NCBI GenBank assembly: GCA_001784275.1
Contig: MFQB01000048.1
Span: forward strand, 3,689 to 16,380
DNA from: Candidatus Magasanikbacteria bacterium RIFCSPHIGHO2_02_FULL_47_14
Lineage (GTDB): Bacteria; Patescibacteriota; Patescibacteriia; Magasanikbacterales; UBA922
Direction: 5' to 3'
Length of the DNA stretch: 12,692 nt
In this document: positions 1 through 6,158 of the stretch, one piece after another
How positions within the stretch are numbered: position 1 is the stretch's first letter
Layout: every line of letters begins with the position of its first letter
The notes under the pieces: generated by a model
The model's input: the letters and a program-made list of their open reading frames with translations, nothing else
Told to the model about the DNA's origin: nothing
Database searches by the model: none
Made by a program: the position numbers and the translations under genes

Positions 1-391
1 GCTCGGTCTCATCAACACCATCGCTCCGGCTATCGCCATGGGCAACACGGTGGTGGTCGTCGCGGGCAAGCACCCGCTGACCGCGATGAGCCTCATCGAG
101 ATCGTCCAGACCTCCGACGTGCCGGCCGGTGTGGTCAACATCCTGACCGCGCCCGACCCGGACGACATCGCCATAAACCTGGCGAACCACAACGAGGTCG
201 ACGCGGTCTGGTGCTTCGGAAGCGCGGAGACCGTCGGCAAGATCGAAGCCGCTTCCACCTGCAAAATGAAGCGGACCTGGGCGATCGCGGGAGAGAACGC
301 GGCCCACTGGACCGGCTCCGTCGGCAAGTCCCTCGACTTCCTCCGCCAGGCCACGCAGGTCGTCAACACCTGGTCGGCGATCGGCGCCTGA
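1..391 (+). CDS. C-terminal fragment of an ALDH16-type aldehyde dehydrogenase (5' end outside window)
   Basis: The frame is open from base 2 to a TGA at 389-391, giving about 129 residues. The ATG at 38 is internal, because the open frame and family similarity (LGLINTIAPAIAMGNTVVVV) continue upstream of it. The order 'GNTVVVVAGKHPLTA', 'SDVPAGVVNILTA', 'VDAVWCFGSAE' and a closing 'RATQVVNTWSAIGA' is that of the C-terminal ALDH domain of ALDH16-like proteins, which as I recall end in a similar 'RATQVKN.W' stretch. The natural C-terminus therefore seems present. The catalytic-cysteine stretch of normal ALDHs is absent ('GENAAHW' stands where 'GGKSP' is expected), which fits the non-catalytic second domain. 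Nearly all codons end in G or C, unlike every other gene here, and it is the only plus-strand gene. It is either foreign DNA or a chimeric contig end. The ALDH family call is firm; the ALDH16 subtype is moderately sure. Confidence 0.8.
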   Translation, partial: LGLINTIAPAIAMGNTVVVVAGKHPLTAMSLIEIVQTSDVPAGVVNILTAPDPDDIAINLANHNEVDAVWCFGSAETVGKIEAASTCKMKRTWAIAGENAAHWTGSVGKSLDFLRQATQVVNTWSAIGA

Positions 392-546
392 CGCGCGGAG
401 TGCTCTCCAGTCTCCACCGCCGCGCTCACCAACCTCGCTCTTTTCACCATGGAGGGTGAAACTCTCTGCCACGATGGCGGTCACAAGGATGTGACTCACC
501 ATCGCGGCGCTTCCAATGACGATCACATTGGTCTTCATTGGAAAAT
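392..546. other. Intergenic junction between GC-rich and AT-rich DNA
   Basis: This stretch links the end of the aldehyde dehydrogenase fragment to the terminator of the neighbouring minus-strand gene. Composition falls across it, and the change from GC-rich to native-looking DNA probably lies between about 395 and 441. I see no convincing gene. A minus-strand frame opening at 537 runs through the whole GC-rich part without a stop, but it looks like the usual shadow of a GC-rich gene. The right two thirds are filled by inverted repeats, listed separately. Confidence 0.6.
442..543. repeat. Cluster of three consecutive inverted repeats (possible structured RNA)
   Basis: Three non-overlapping hairpins follow one another. 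Hairpin 1 pairs TTTCACC (442-448) with GGTGAAA (455-461) around a 6-base loop. Hairpin 2 spans 468-508: GCC, CGATGG and GTCACA pair with TGTGAC, CCATCG and GGC around the loop AGGA, making 15 pairs interrupted by one A/C mismatch and a small 2x3 internal loop. Hairpin 3 pairs TTCCAATGA (511-519) with TCATTGGAA (535-543) around 15 bases. A terminator hairpin follows at 553-567. Read on the plus strand, this is three stem-loops ending in a terminator, the outline of a small RNA or structured leader. I recognise no known RNA class, and no convincing promoter is visible upstream at 400-440. Confidence 0.5.
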
Positions 547-577
547 AAAAAACCCGACTCAGTCGGGATTTTTTATT
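547..577 (-). terminator. Bidirectional rho-independent terminator
   Basis: CCCGA (553-557) pairs with TCGGG (563-567) around CTCAG, flanked by A6 (547-552) and T6 (569-574), so it can work in both directions. It lies about 55 bases beyond the stop of the minus-strand membrane-protein gene (stop 632-634) and most likely ends that transcript. On the plus strand it would close anything transcribed from the inverted-repeat cluster. Confidence 0.8.
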
Positions 578-631
578 AACAAACTGTATTTATATTCATC
601 TGACGAGTCATGCAACCCGTTACGCCAACAT

Positions 632-1108
632 CTATTTATGTTCTGTCTTCTCCTTCTTCAACTCTCTTGTCGCAAAAAATGCGGTAATAAACGAGGCAAT
701 GAAAAATAGTGCGCCTCTCAAACATGGTGTCTTTAATGGAAAGACCCCCGGAGAACAACCAATCCCTTGAACAGGCGGAACAATCACTCGGTAGTACACC
801 AAAAACTCATAAGTCAAGACTGAGAGGGCAAACACAACACCAAACAACAAGAAATTTCTCAAATACTTTTGGCTCTTCAACGTCGTTCGTAACAATAACA
901 AAAATGACCAAAAAAATGCAAAGACAAATGCCAACGCGCCATAAAAACAGGCGGTGGTTACGGGATTCGGAATTGTGCAATCTTTAACTCGAAACAGAGT
1001 ACCGTACGTGTTGTAAAATGTGATAAATTGGTTTACCAATGTTGCCCAAGAGAACGCGATCCCCCCAACGAGTATCAACGTCTGAAGATACAAAAGTTTT
1101 CGTGCCAT
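632..1108 (-). CDS. Small four-helix membrane protein with two cysteine pairs, function unknown
   Basis: This is a 158-residue protein that I do not recognise. Four hydrophobic helices are clear at about 5-25, 53-73, 86-106 and 130-147, and the C-terminus is basic/acidic (LKKEKTEHK). Cysteines occur only as two pairs, C44/C54 and C118/C129, each in the loop just before an even-numbered helix and each followed by a similar stretch (ACFYGALAF and PCLRGALFF). The protein therefore looks like a twofold repeat of helix, cysteine loop, helix. If the loops face outward, each pair could form a disulfide; this is inference. The ATG at 1108 has no clear Shine-Dalgarno sequence. The gene lies between two terminators and is probably monocistronic. 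Confidence 0.75.
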   Translation of the reverse strand: MARKLLYLQTLILVGGIAFSWATLVNQFITFYNTYGTLFRVKDCTIPNPVTTACFYGALAFVFAFFWSFLLLLRTTLKSQKYLRNFLLFGVVFALSVLTYEFLVYYRVIVPPVQGIGCSPGVFPLKTPCLRGALFFIASFITAFFATRELKKEKTEHK

Positions 1109-1135
1109 AGAGCCAACTTAAAATTCAATGCATCT

Positions 1136-1141
1136 AGTATA
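1136..1141 (-). promoter_or_regulatory. Candidate -10 element for the membrane-protein gene
   Basis: The minus strand reads GGTGTATACT, with TATACT at 1141-1136, about 28 bases before the ATG at 1108. The same ten bases form the -10 region of the strong promoter at 2914-2942. At 17-base spacing the -35 position holds only TTTTTT (the tail of the upstream terminator), so the -35 is weak. The gene follows a terminator and therefore needs a promoter here. Confidence 0.45.
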
Positions 1142-1159
1142 CACCTACAAACAGATACA

Positions 1160-1189
1160 AAAAAGAATCCCGATGGGGGGATTCTTTTT
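1160..1189 (-). terminator. Rho-independent terminator of the secreted-protein gene
   Basis: There is a perfect 12-bp inverted repeat: AAAAAGAATCCC (1160-1171) and GGGATTCTTTTT (1178-1189), with a 6-base loop. On the minus strand the stem is followed by a T run. It starts about 10 bases past the TAA at 1200-1202 and so ends that gene's transcript. The symmetric A/T flanks make it potentially bidirectional. Confidence 0.88.
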
Positions 1190-1199
1190 GTACCAAGGT

Positions 1200-2888
1200 T
1201 TATCTTGTGCAGTTCGCAGTAGTAAAACTGCCGGTATACACACCCGCATTATCAAACACAGGGTTGTAGAGGTCTGAATACAACTTCAGCTCATAGCTGT
1301 ATTGTGTGCCACAAGTTAAATTTCGGAATGTCCACGTTTTACTGGTTGTGATATCAGTGTTTGTGTGGAGAACATCATTCATCATCAACGTCGCTGAACT
1401 TTCTATATCCGTGTCATAGATCAACACCACTTTATTGAGACCTTCTCTGGTAGAAAGACTCACAACTTGTGGAGCCGGTAGCGGTGAGACAGCCTCTTCA
1501 ACACGAGTAACGGTCACAGCACGAAGATGATGTTCACGCTTCGCCCCTGTCGAATCTATCCCACGTACTCCGCTGATAAACCGAACCTGGGTTGGTGTAT
1601 TTGCGGGAATGTAGTGGTAGAATCGGTAGTTCTCAAAATTAAGTGAGCCAACAACACGAGTTTGGGTGTCTCGTCCCTGGGCATTGCGAACATTGATGCC
1701 CAAGTTATATAAATTATCCAGTGATGTTGCTCTTGCCTCCAGATCAAAGGTATACCACCCTGCAACCGGTTGCGCCGGCAAGCTGACGTACGAAAACTCC
1801 CATTTGCTGTCAAAGACATGGTAGTCGTCACGAACTTCGGTTGTGGTGTATGGAATAATATTCGCAGAAGTATATACGCGAACCCAATCTGCTGTGGCAG
1901 GATTACAGTCGTTATCTAATCCGTCATTCCGGACTTCGACCATGCTTGGATTTACATTGGCTCGGGTGTCGTCACAATCAACTTCTACTGGTGAGCCATC
2001 TTCATCTTGGTCGACTATCGCTGGCTGAGGATCTGGTTGGGGTTCTGGTTCCGGCTCAGCAGCAGGACACACTATCGGATAAGATGCATATCTCATGACC
2101 TCACCACTGTCCTGAGCAATAATAATAGTTGTTGAATTGTTAGGACATCCTGGCAACAAAGTTACTCCTTCCTGAGCATGTCCAGGAAGATCGTACTCAA
2201 GAAAGCTATTAAAGTTATTATAGTCGTCGTATTCTCGAATTTTCGGACCACGGCCGGTATCGTCAAAAATGGCGTAGGTCGTTTTTGTTTCTGCAGCGTA
2301 GTGCAGACCGGCCAAATCACGCCCAATGCCAGTTGAAATTGGACTGTCGTAAGCAGGTGCCACTGTTGTTCCTGGCCCTGCCGGTGCTGAAAGGTCAATA
2401 TTATATACGTATATCTGACCATCAAGTTGGGAACCAACATAAAATTCTCCCGTATCCAAATTGTATGTTAAGGCTTCTGCTCCTTTGGCTCCACTTCCAG
2501 ACATGTTGGTAAGACTCCAACTTCTACCAGTCAGTGTCCAAGTATTTACATCAAACTCCACTATTCTTTGAGGAAATTCCACAAGTAAATAAAGTTTGTC
2601 GCGATACTCCCCAGCCTGGTCAACAATGGTGATTCCTTCTAAGTCAAGTCCCAGGGATCTTTTAGAGGTACTGACTATGTTCCCGTCGATATCCATCTGT
2701 GTCACAAAACCGCTGTCCGAAACCAAAAACAGAGTCTGAAGACGGTCGTTCCAAACAACGCCACTTGGTTCATAGTTGGCGTCAAGATGGGTAGCAATAT
2801 CCCGCTCATTGGAAAAAAAGGCTCCCTGGCTGGGGCTTGGAATCAAAAGGACTCCTAGTACGAGAATGAGAGATGTCCAAAACTTCAT
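1200..2888 (-). CDS. Secreted multidomain protein: SdiA-regulated/phytase-like beta-propeller, MopE-type metal-binding motif, Fn3-like C-terminus
   Basis: This is a 562-residue exported protein. Residues 1-23 form a signal peptide (hydrophobic core WTSLILVLGVLLI, likely cleaved after QGA). Residues ~35-270 carry propeller-type repeats such as PSGVVWNDRLQTLFLVSDSG, DLEGITIV and KGAEALTYNLDTGEFYVGS, resembling the SdiA-regulated / esterase-like phytase beta-propeller families. A proline/acid linker follows (277-290), then an Asp-rich block at 293-330 (DQDEDG, VDCDD, GLDNDCNP) typical of the MopE-like putative metal-binding motif. Residues ~335-462 look like a beta-sandwich, and ~470-560 like an Fn3-type domain with Cys526 and Cys560. 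No C-terminal anchor is seen. It probably acts outside the cell or at its surface. It has its own promoter and terminator. The domain layout is fairly clear; the ligand or substrate is unknown. Confidence 0.75.
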   Translation of the reverse strand: MKFWTSLILVLGVLLIPSPSQGAFFSNERDIATHLDANYEPSGVVWNDRLQTLFLVSDSGFVTQMDIDGNIVSTSKRSLGLDLEGITIVDQAGEYRDKLYLLVEFPQRIVEFDVNTWTLTGRSWSLTNMSGSGAKGAEALTYNLDTGEFYVGSQLDGQIYVYNIDLSAPAGPGTTVAPAYDSPISTGIGRDLAGLHYAAETKTTYAIFDDTGRGPKIREYDDYNNFNSFLEYDLPGHAQEGVTLLPGCPNNSTTIIIAQDSGEVMRYASYPIVCPAAEPEPEPQPDPQPAIVDQDEDGSPVEVDCDDTRANVNPSMVEVRNDGLDNDCNPATADWVRVYTSANIIPYTTTEVRDDYHVFDSKWEFSYVSLPAQPVAGWYTFDLEARATSLDNLYNLGINVRNAQGRDTQTRVVGSLNFENYRFYHYIPANTPTQVRFISGVRGIDSTGAKREHHLRAVTVTRVEEAVSPLPAPQVVSLSTREGLNKVVLIYDTDIESSATLMMNDVLHTNTDITTSKTWTFRNLTCGTQYSYELKLYSDLYNPVFDNAGVYTGSFTTANCTR

Positions 2889-2913
2889 AGGGTATATTTA
2901 ATAAAAACAAGAT

Positions 2914-2942
2914 AGTATACACCTTTTTGGCTAAAAAGTCAA
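2914..2942 (-). promoter_or_regulatory. Sigma-70-type promoter of the secreted-protein gene
   Basis: On the minus strand TTGACT (2942-2937) and TATACT (2919-2914) are separated by exactly 17 bases, one mismatch from consensus in each hexamer. The expected transcript start near 2907 gives a leader of only about 20 bases before the ATG at 2888, and no Shine-Dalgarno sequence is visible in it. Confidence 0.8.
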
Positions 2943-2985
2943 GGGCCTCGGCCTCATAGAGTAAAAATTGTGTTTTTCCAACCTA

Positions 2986-3004
2986 AAATAGCGCATATTG
3001 CGCT
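2986..3004 (-). terminator. Weak terminator-like hairpin after tRNA-Leu
   Basis: AGCGCA (2990-2995) pairs with TGCGCT (2999-3004) around three bases. On the minus strand it is followed by ATTTT, and it lies 22 bases beyond the tRNA 3' end. The U run is short, so termination may be partial. Confidence 0.45.
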
Positions 3005-3026
3005 GCTCTTGGTAGAAGTTTGATAT

Positions 3027-3110
3027 TGGTGCGCGGGAGAGGAGTTGAACCTCCACGCCTTGCGGCACTGGCACCTCAAGCCAGCGTGTATACCGTTTCA
3101 CCACCCGCGC
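3027..3110 (-). tRNA. tRNA-Leu, anticodon GAG, CCA encoded
   Basis: The minus strand folds as a class II tRNA. The acceptor GCGCGGG (3110-3104) pairs with CCCGCGC (3037-3031), followed by discriminator A and an encoded CCA (3029-3027). The anticodon stem CTGGC/GCCAG encloses the loop TTGAGGT, giving anticodon GAG (reads CUC and CUU, leucine). A long variable arm with the stem GCC/GGC is present, as expected for leucine tRNAs, and the T arm reads GGAGG-TTCAACT-CCT. Length is 84 bases including CCA. No intron is seen. Confidence 0.95.
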
Positions 3111-3130
3111 CTGTAGGATAGTGCGGAAAG

Positions 3131-3158
3131 ATTATACCAAAACTGATTTCTTTTTCAA
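3131..3158 (-). promoter_or_regulatory. Strong extended -10 promoter for tRNA-Leu
   Basis: On the minus strand TTGAAA (3158-3153) is followed after 16 bases by a perfect TATAAT (3136-3131), preceded by TGG (extended -10). The expected start near 3124 leaves a short leader before the tRNA 5' end at 3110. It lies in the short gap after the kinase-like gene, so the tRNA need not depend on that operon. Confidence 0.8.
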
Positions 3159-3185
3159 GTCCCACACTTTCACCGGCTCCTCAGC

Positions 3186-3947
3186 CTAAAACTGTCGTTC
3201 TTTTCCCACAATCATCTCGATCCGTTTTTTTGCCAGTCGTATCGTTACTTTTGTCTCTTTTGTTTCTTTGCCATCTGCTTCCATCACAAACGGGCTGGAG
3301 CTGGTCACGGTCATCTCTTCAAACGGAAAAACGCTTGGTTCTTCATATACCTCTCCAAATAATCCACGACGTTCCAGTGGTCGTAAAAATGCTTCGAGTT
3401 TTCCATCTTGCGGATGAATCACATATTCTTGTTTGCCTTTGCCCTTCCACACGAATGGCTGCAAGTTACAAACAACCAACTCCATCTTCCCTCGTTTGGA
3501 AGATACAATAAACCGTTCGTCGTATTGCACACGAATGGTGTGTGGAAAAATGTGTAACTGAGAAATAAAATACCGATTGTTCACCCACCCAACGTCGAGT
3601 TGTACCTTTCGTCTCCGGGAGAGTGCATCGCATCCCTCAACTCCAAGCGAGATACCCAATACATCTGCAATCGTATTGTCTGCACCAACCGGTAAAAAAC
3701 CAAACAAGACCTTGCACGAAGCGGCTCGAGATAAGACATGGCCAAAGGTCCGATCGTTTCCAACGATCACAATTGTCGTAGCCCCTTTACGCATCTCGTC
3801 CTCAATCACGGCCTGCGCATTGGTAAATTGTTGAAGTCGAATAATTTTTCCTGCGATACCATAATCAGTCAGACGTGTCTCCATGGCTTTCACCGTCCCA
3901 TCAAATTTCTTCTGCTTCAAGATCTCGTCATACAAATAGACATACAT
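3186..3947 (-). CDS. Diacylglycerol-kinase-like (YegS/LCB5 family) protein with degenerate GGDGT motif
   Basis: This is a 253-residue protein with the outline of the diacylglycerol/sphingosine kinase catalytic fold. It has an N-terminal alpha/beta part, a motif TIVIVGNDRTFGHV (58-71) where active members have VGGDGTxxxV, a second motif GFLPVGADNTIADVLGI (83-99) matching the family's 'PLGTGNDFARALGI', and a C-terminal MEADGKE (222-228) matching the usual 'DGE'. Two glycines of GGDGT are replaced (N64, R66), so nucleotide binding may be altered or lost. A family-specific variant active on another substrate is also possible. At about 250 residues it is somewhat shorter than typical lipid kinases (~300). 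TGGAG lies 5 bases before the ATG at 3947. The gene follows the bactofilin gene by 23 bases and probably shares its transcript. No clear terminator follows. Confidence 0.65.
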   Translation of the reverse strand: MYVYLYDEILKQKKFDGTVKAMETRLTDYGIAGKIIRLQQFTNAQAVIEDEMRKGATTIVIVGNDRTFGHVLSRAASCKVLFGFLPVGADNTIADVLGISLGVEGCDALSRRRKVQLDVGWVNNRYFISQLHIFPHTIRVQYDERFIVSSKRGKMELVVCNLQPFVWKGKGKQEYVIHPQDGKLEAFLRPLERRGLFGEVYEEPSVFPFEEMTVTSSSPFVMEADGKETKETKVTIRLAKKRIEMIVGKERQF

Positions 3948-3970
3948 ACCGGCTCCAGTCGATCAGAAAG

Positions 3971-4450
3971 TTAGATTGGGTTGACTTGCATCTCCGTTGG
4001 TTCATTCTCTTCTCGTACCTTTGGACGCTTTGTCAAACGTGTCTTTTCGGTTTTGTCTTCTTCCATATCCATACCTTTCATGCTTACCTTCCCATGCACA
4101 AGGGCGCCCGCCTCAACAACAAACACCTGGCACATAATATCACCAAGTACCTGCGCAGACTGTGTCAGCTCAAGTCGGTTCGCGACACGGATATTTCCTT
4201 TTATCTGTCCTGAAATAATTGCGTCGCCGGCACGGACATTTGCTAAAATTTTTGCACTCGGTTCTACGGTAAGCCGTTTCGTTGTCTGTACGTTTCCACT
4301 TACCGTTCCCTTTACCAGGATGTTTCCTTCAGAGGCAAAGTCACCCTCAACATGGACCGAAGGCCCAACGACTGTTTCAACATCGTCGTGGCCAGCCACA
4401 TGTTGTTCTTCTACAGACAAGGGAGAGAGCGGAGATGACTTTTGAAACAT
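3971..4450 (-). CDS. Bactofilin (polymer-forming cytoskeletal protein)
   Basis: Bactofilins self-assemble without nucleotide into filaments on the inner membrane surface and scaffold cell-shape and envelope enzymes. Here a disordered N-terminus is followed by a right-handed beta-helix core (about residues 28-125) with the regular short repeats of the family: SVHVEGDFASEGNILVKGTV, SGNVQTTKRLTV, AKILANVRAGDAIISGQIKG, NIRVANRLEL, AQVLGDIMCQVFVVEAGALV, HGKV. A charged tail of about 35 residues follows. Length (~160) is typical. The start could be the ATG at 4450 or an in-frame GTG at 4456; neither has a good Shine-Dalgarno sequence. It stands between the histidine kinase and the lipid-kinase-like gene and probably forms a pair with the latter, from the promoter inside 4489-4516. 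Confidence 0.88.
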   Translation of the reverse strand: MFQKSSPLSPLSVEEQHVAGHDDVETVVGPSVHVEGDFASEGNILVKGTVSGNVQTTKRLTVEPSAKILANVRAGDAIISGQIKGNIRVANRLELTQSAQVLGDIMCQVFVVEAGALVHGKVSMKGMDMEEDKTEKTRLTKRPKVREENEPTEMQVNPI

Positions 4451-4488
4451 AGACACGGATTAATAATAGATGAAATATGGTATGAGAT

Positions 4489-4516
4489 AGTATATCATGC
4501 TACTTCTTTTGCGCAA
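4489..4516 (-). promoter_or_regulatory. Candidate promoter for bactofilin and kinase-like genes
   Basis: The minus strand reads TGA-TATACT (4497-4489), an extended -10, with TTGCGC (4516-4511) 16 bases upstream. It overlaps the last codons of the histidine kinase and lies about 40 bases before the bactofilin start. The -10 is good and the -35 is fair. It would allow the two downstream genes to be expressed apart from the enzyme operon. Confidence 0.5.
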
Positions 4517-6158
4517 CCGTTTGTGTTGGCTGCGGTTGCGGGACCGCTTTCAGTGGAATCCAAAAACCAAATTCACTTCCCTTCCCCACTCCTTTACTGT
4601 CAGCCCATACATGTCCCCCATGTGCTTCAATAAATTGACGAACAACAAACAAACCCAACCCGGTGCCTTGAAAATCTCGCATGACGTGCGGTGAACGATA
4701 AAACTTTTGAAATAAGTTGGCAAGATCTTTTTGATCCATACCTACACCGCTGTCACGAACACGAATCGCGATGCCGTGGGCTTCCGGCTCAACTATAATA
4801 TGAACTTTCGTCTGCTCCGGGCTATATTTAATTGCATTATCCACAAAGTTATAAATCGCATGGCGCAGCTTGTCTTCGTCGCCCACGATCTGAAGACCGA
4901 ACTTTTTACTTTTTGACGCATACACCAAAGAAATACCTTTGGGGTGCGCCTTTTCTTCAAGCTCTGCCATAATGTCCTTCACCAAGGCAACGACATTCAT
5001 ATCCGCAAACCGATAGTTGGTTCTTCCTTGTTCAATGCGGCTAACATTTAAAAACTCGTCGACCAACTTGATCAGACGTTCGTTGCTGACGTCAATGTTA
5101 CTGAGCACTTTTTTTTCTTTTGTATTCATCTTACCGTATGCGCCATCACGCAATAACTCAGAATAGCCTTTGATAATCGAAAGTGGCGTACGCAACTGGT
5201 GGGATGCAATGGACAAAAATTCTGTCTTGAGTTCGTCCAACTCTTTGAGACGATCGTTCGCTTTTTTCAGCCGCTCTGCAAGTTGCGCCAACTCTTCTTT
5301 TTGCTGCACTTCGCGATTAACACTGCGCACGACCCCGGCCCCCAAAAAACCGACCAGGGCGGCAAAGACACCTTTATAGAAAATTTGTCTCACCGAGCCA
5401 GCCAGCAAACCCTCAAACAACAAGATAAATACCAACACCATGACCAGTGACTCTGTAGCAATAATTTTTACGTTGAAGAGTTGGTACTTCATGATGGCGA
5501 GCGCCGTTGCGGAGAGAAACAACAGGATGTACAACGGAGCAAAGGCAACAAATGTATTATTTTCAAAAAATACCACCGGTATCAAAATCGTCCCGATAAT
5601 AAATCCAACCATGAGAGCCATACCGCTCATGATCAGTGCAAGCTGCTGTCTCTCCCTGCCTTGTGATCGCCGTAACTTACGAATAAGAACAACAACGGCA
5701 GCGACACTAAAAACCGTGGAAAGAAGGACAAACGGCAGTAAACCAAGTCCCGGTATCGGGTTCGGCCTCCCGTTTATTGCCTGAACTCCAATAAACGCAA
5801 ACGGTGACGCCCCTACTATCATGACAAATACTGTGGCCAGGATACTCAACAACTTGTAGCGAGACGACAGGGTAAACGTCGGATTCGGAATACTATAGGA
5901 AAGAAAAAAGAAGAGGAGGCTCATTGGCGCTGCCACGAAAATAGTCCCTCGAATCAGAGACAAACTCACTTTCAGCATTCCGGGCTGTACCGACGCATAC
6001 ATCAAGACAAACCAAATCGTTGTGGTCAAACTTAATAAGAAAAAAAATCTATTCGTCGCACTTTCAGGCGCCTGGCTGTAAACCACATACGCCAATAAGG
6101 CATTGGCAATAACAGTAATGATGAGAATGGCAAGCGGCGCGCTAATATGAAACTCCAT
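4500..6158 (-). CDS. Membrane sensor histidine kinase with 7TM-type N-terminal domain
   Basis: The frame is open from 6335, but the likely start is the ATG at 6158 (MEFHISAPLAILIITV), giving 552 residues. The extra 59 codons upstream overlap the hydrolase gene and look non-membrane and unrelated. About seven transmembrane helices (7-223) resemble the 7TM module of histidine kinases. Two more follow (234-277), then a coiled coil with KKANDRLKELDELK. The HisKA box SIASHQLRTPLSIIKGYSEL has phospho-accepting His320. The HATPase domain shows NFVDNAIKYS (N box), DSGVGM (G1), FQKFYRS (F box) and GTGLGL (G2). All catalytic motifs are intact, so it should autophosphorylate. No response regulator gene is in the window, so its partner is unknown. 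Its start overlaps the hydrolase end by 17 bases, suggesting co-transcription with the enzyme block. Confidence 0.9.
   Translation of the reverse strand: MEFHISAPLAILIITVIANALLAYVVYSQAPESATNRFFFLLSLTTTIWFVLMYASVQPGMLKVSLSLIRGTIFVAAPMSLLFFFLSYSIPNPTFTLSSRYKLLSILATVFVMIVGASPFAFIGVQAINGRPNPIPGLGLLPFVLLSTVFSVAAVVVLIRKLRRSQGRERQQLALIMSGMALMVGFIIGTILIPVVFFENNTFVAFAPLYILLFLSATALAIMKYQLFNVKIIATESLVMVLVFILLFEGLLAGSVRQIFYKGVFAALVGFLGAGVVRSVNREVQQKEELAQLAERLKKANDRLKELDELKTEFLSIASHQLRTPLSIIKGYSELLRDGAYGKMNTKEKKVLSNIDVSNERLIKLVDEFLNVSRIEQGRTNYRFADMNVVALVKDIMAELEEKAHPKGISLVYASKSKKFGLQIVGDEDKLRHAIYNFVDNAIKYSPEQTKVHIIVEPEAHGIAIRVRDSGVGMDQKDLANLFQKFYRSPHVMRDFQGTGLGLFVVRQFIEAHGGHVWADSKGVGKGSEFGFWIPLKAVPQPQPTQTVAQKK

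Noticed and set aside
38..391. ALDH fragment as a complete small protein starting at the ATG at 38
   Set aside because: The frame is open to the window edge and the upstream residues match the ALDH family, so the ATG is internal.
1..537. Minus-strand frame opening at an ATG at 537 and running through the GC-rich part
   Set aside because: It has no ribosome-binding site, starts right behind a terminator, turns into Arg/Gly/Asp-rich shadow sequence opposite a clear ALDH gene, and matches no family I know.
449..709. Plus-strand frames across the inverted repeats and the left membrane-protein gene
   Set aside because: They run through a strong terminator hairpin and antisense to a clear membrane protein, and the translations lack any family features.
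3173..3184. GGCT-GAGG-AGCC hairpin just after the kinase-like gene as an operon terminator
   Set aside because: The stem is only 4 bp and no U run follows on the minus strand.
3971..4445. 154-codon plus-strand frame opposite the bactofilin gene
   Set aside because: It is antisense to a clear bactofilin repeat pattern; its Ser/Thr-rich translation is a codon shadow.
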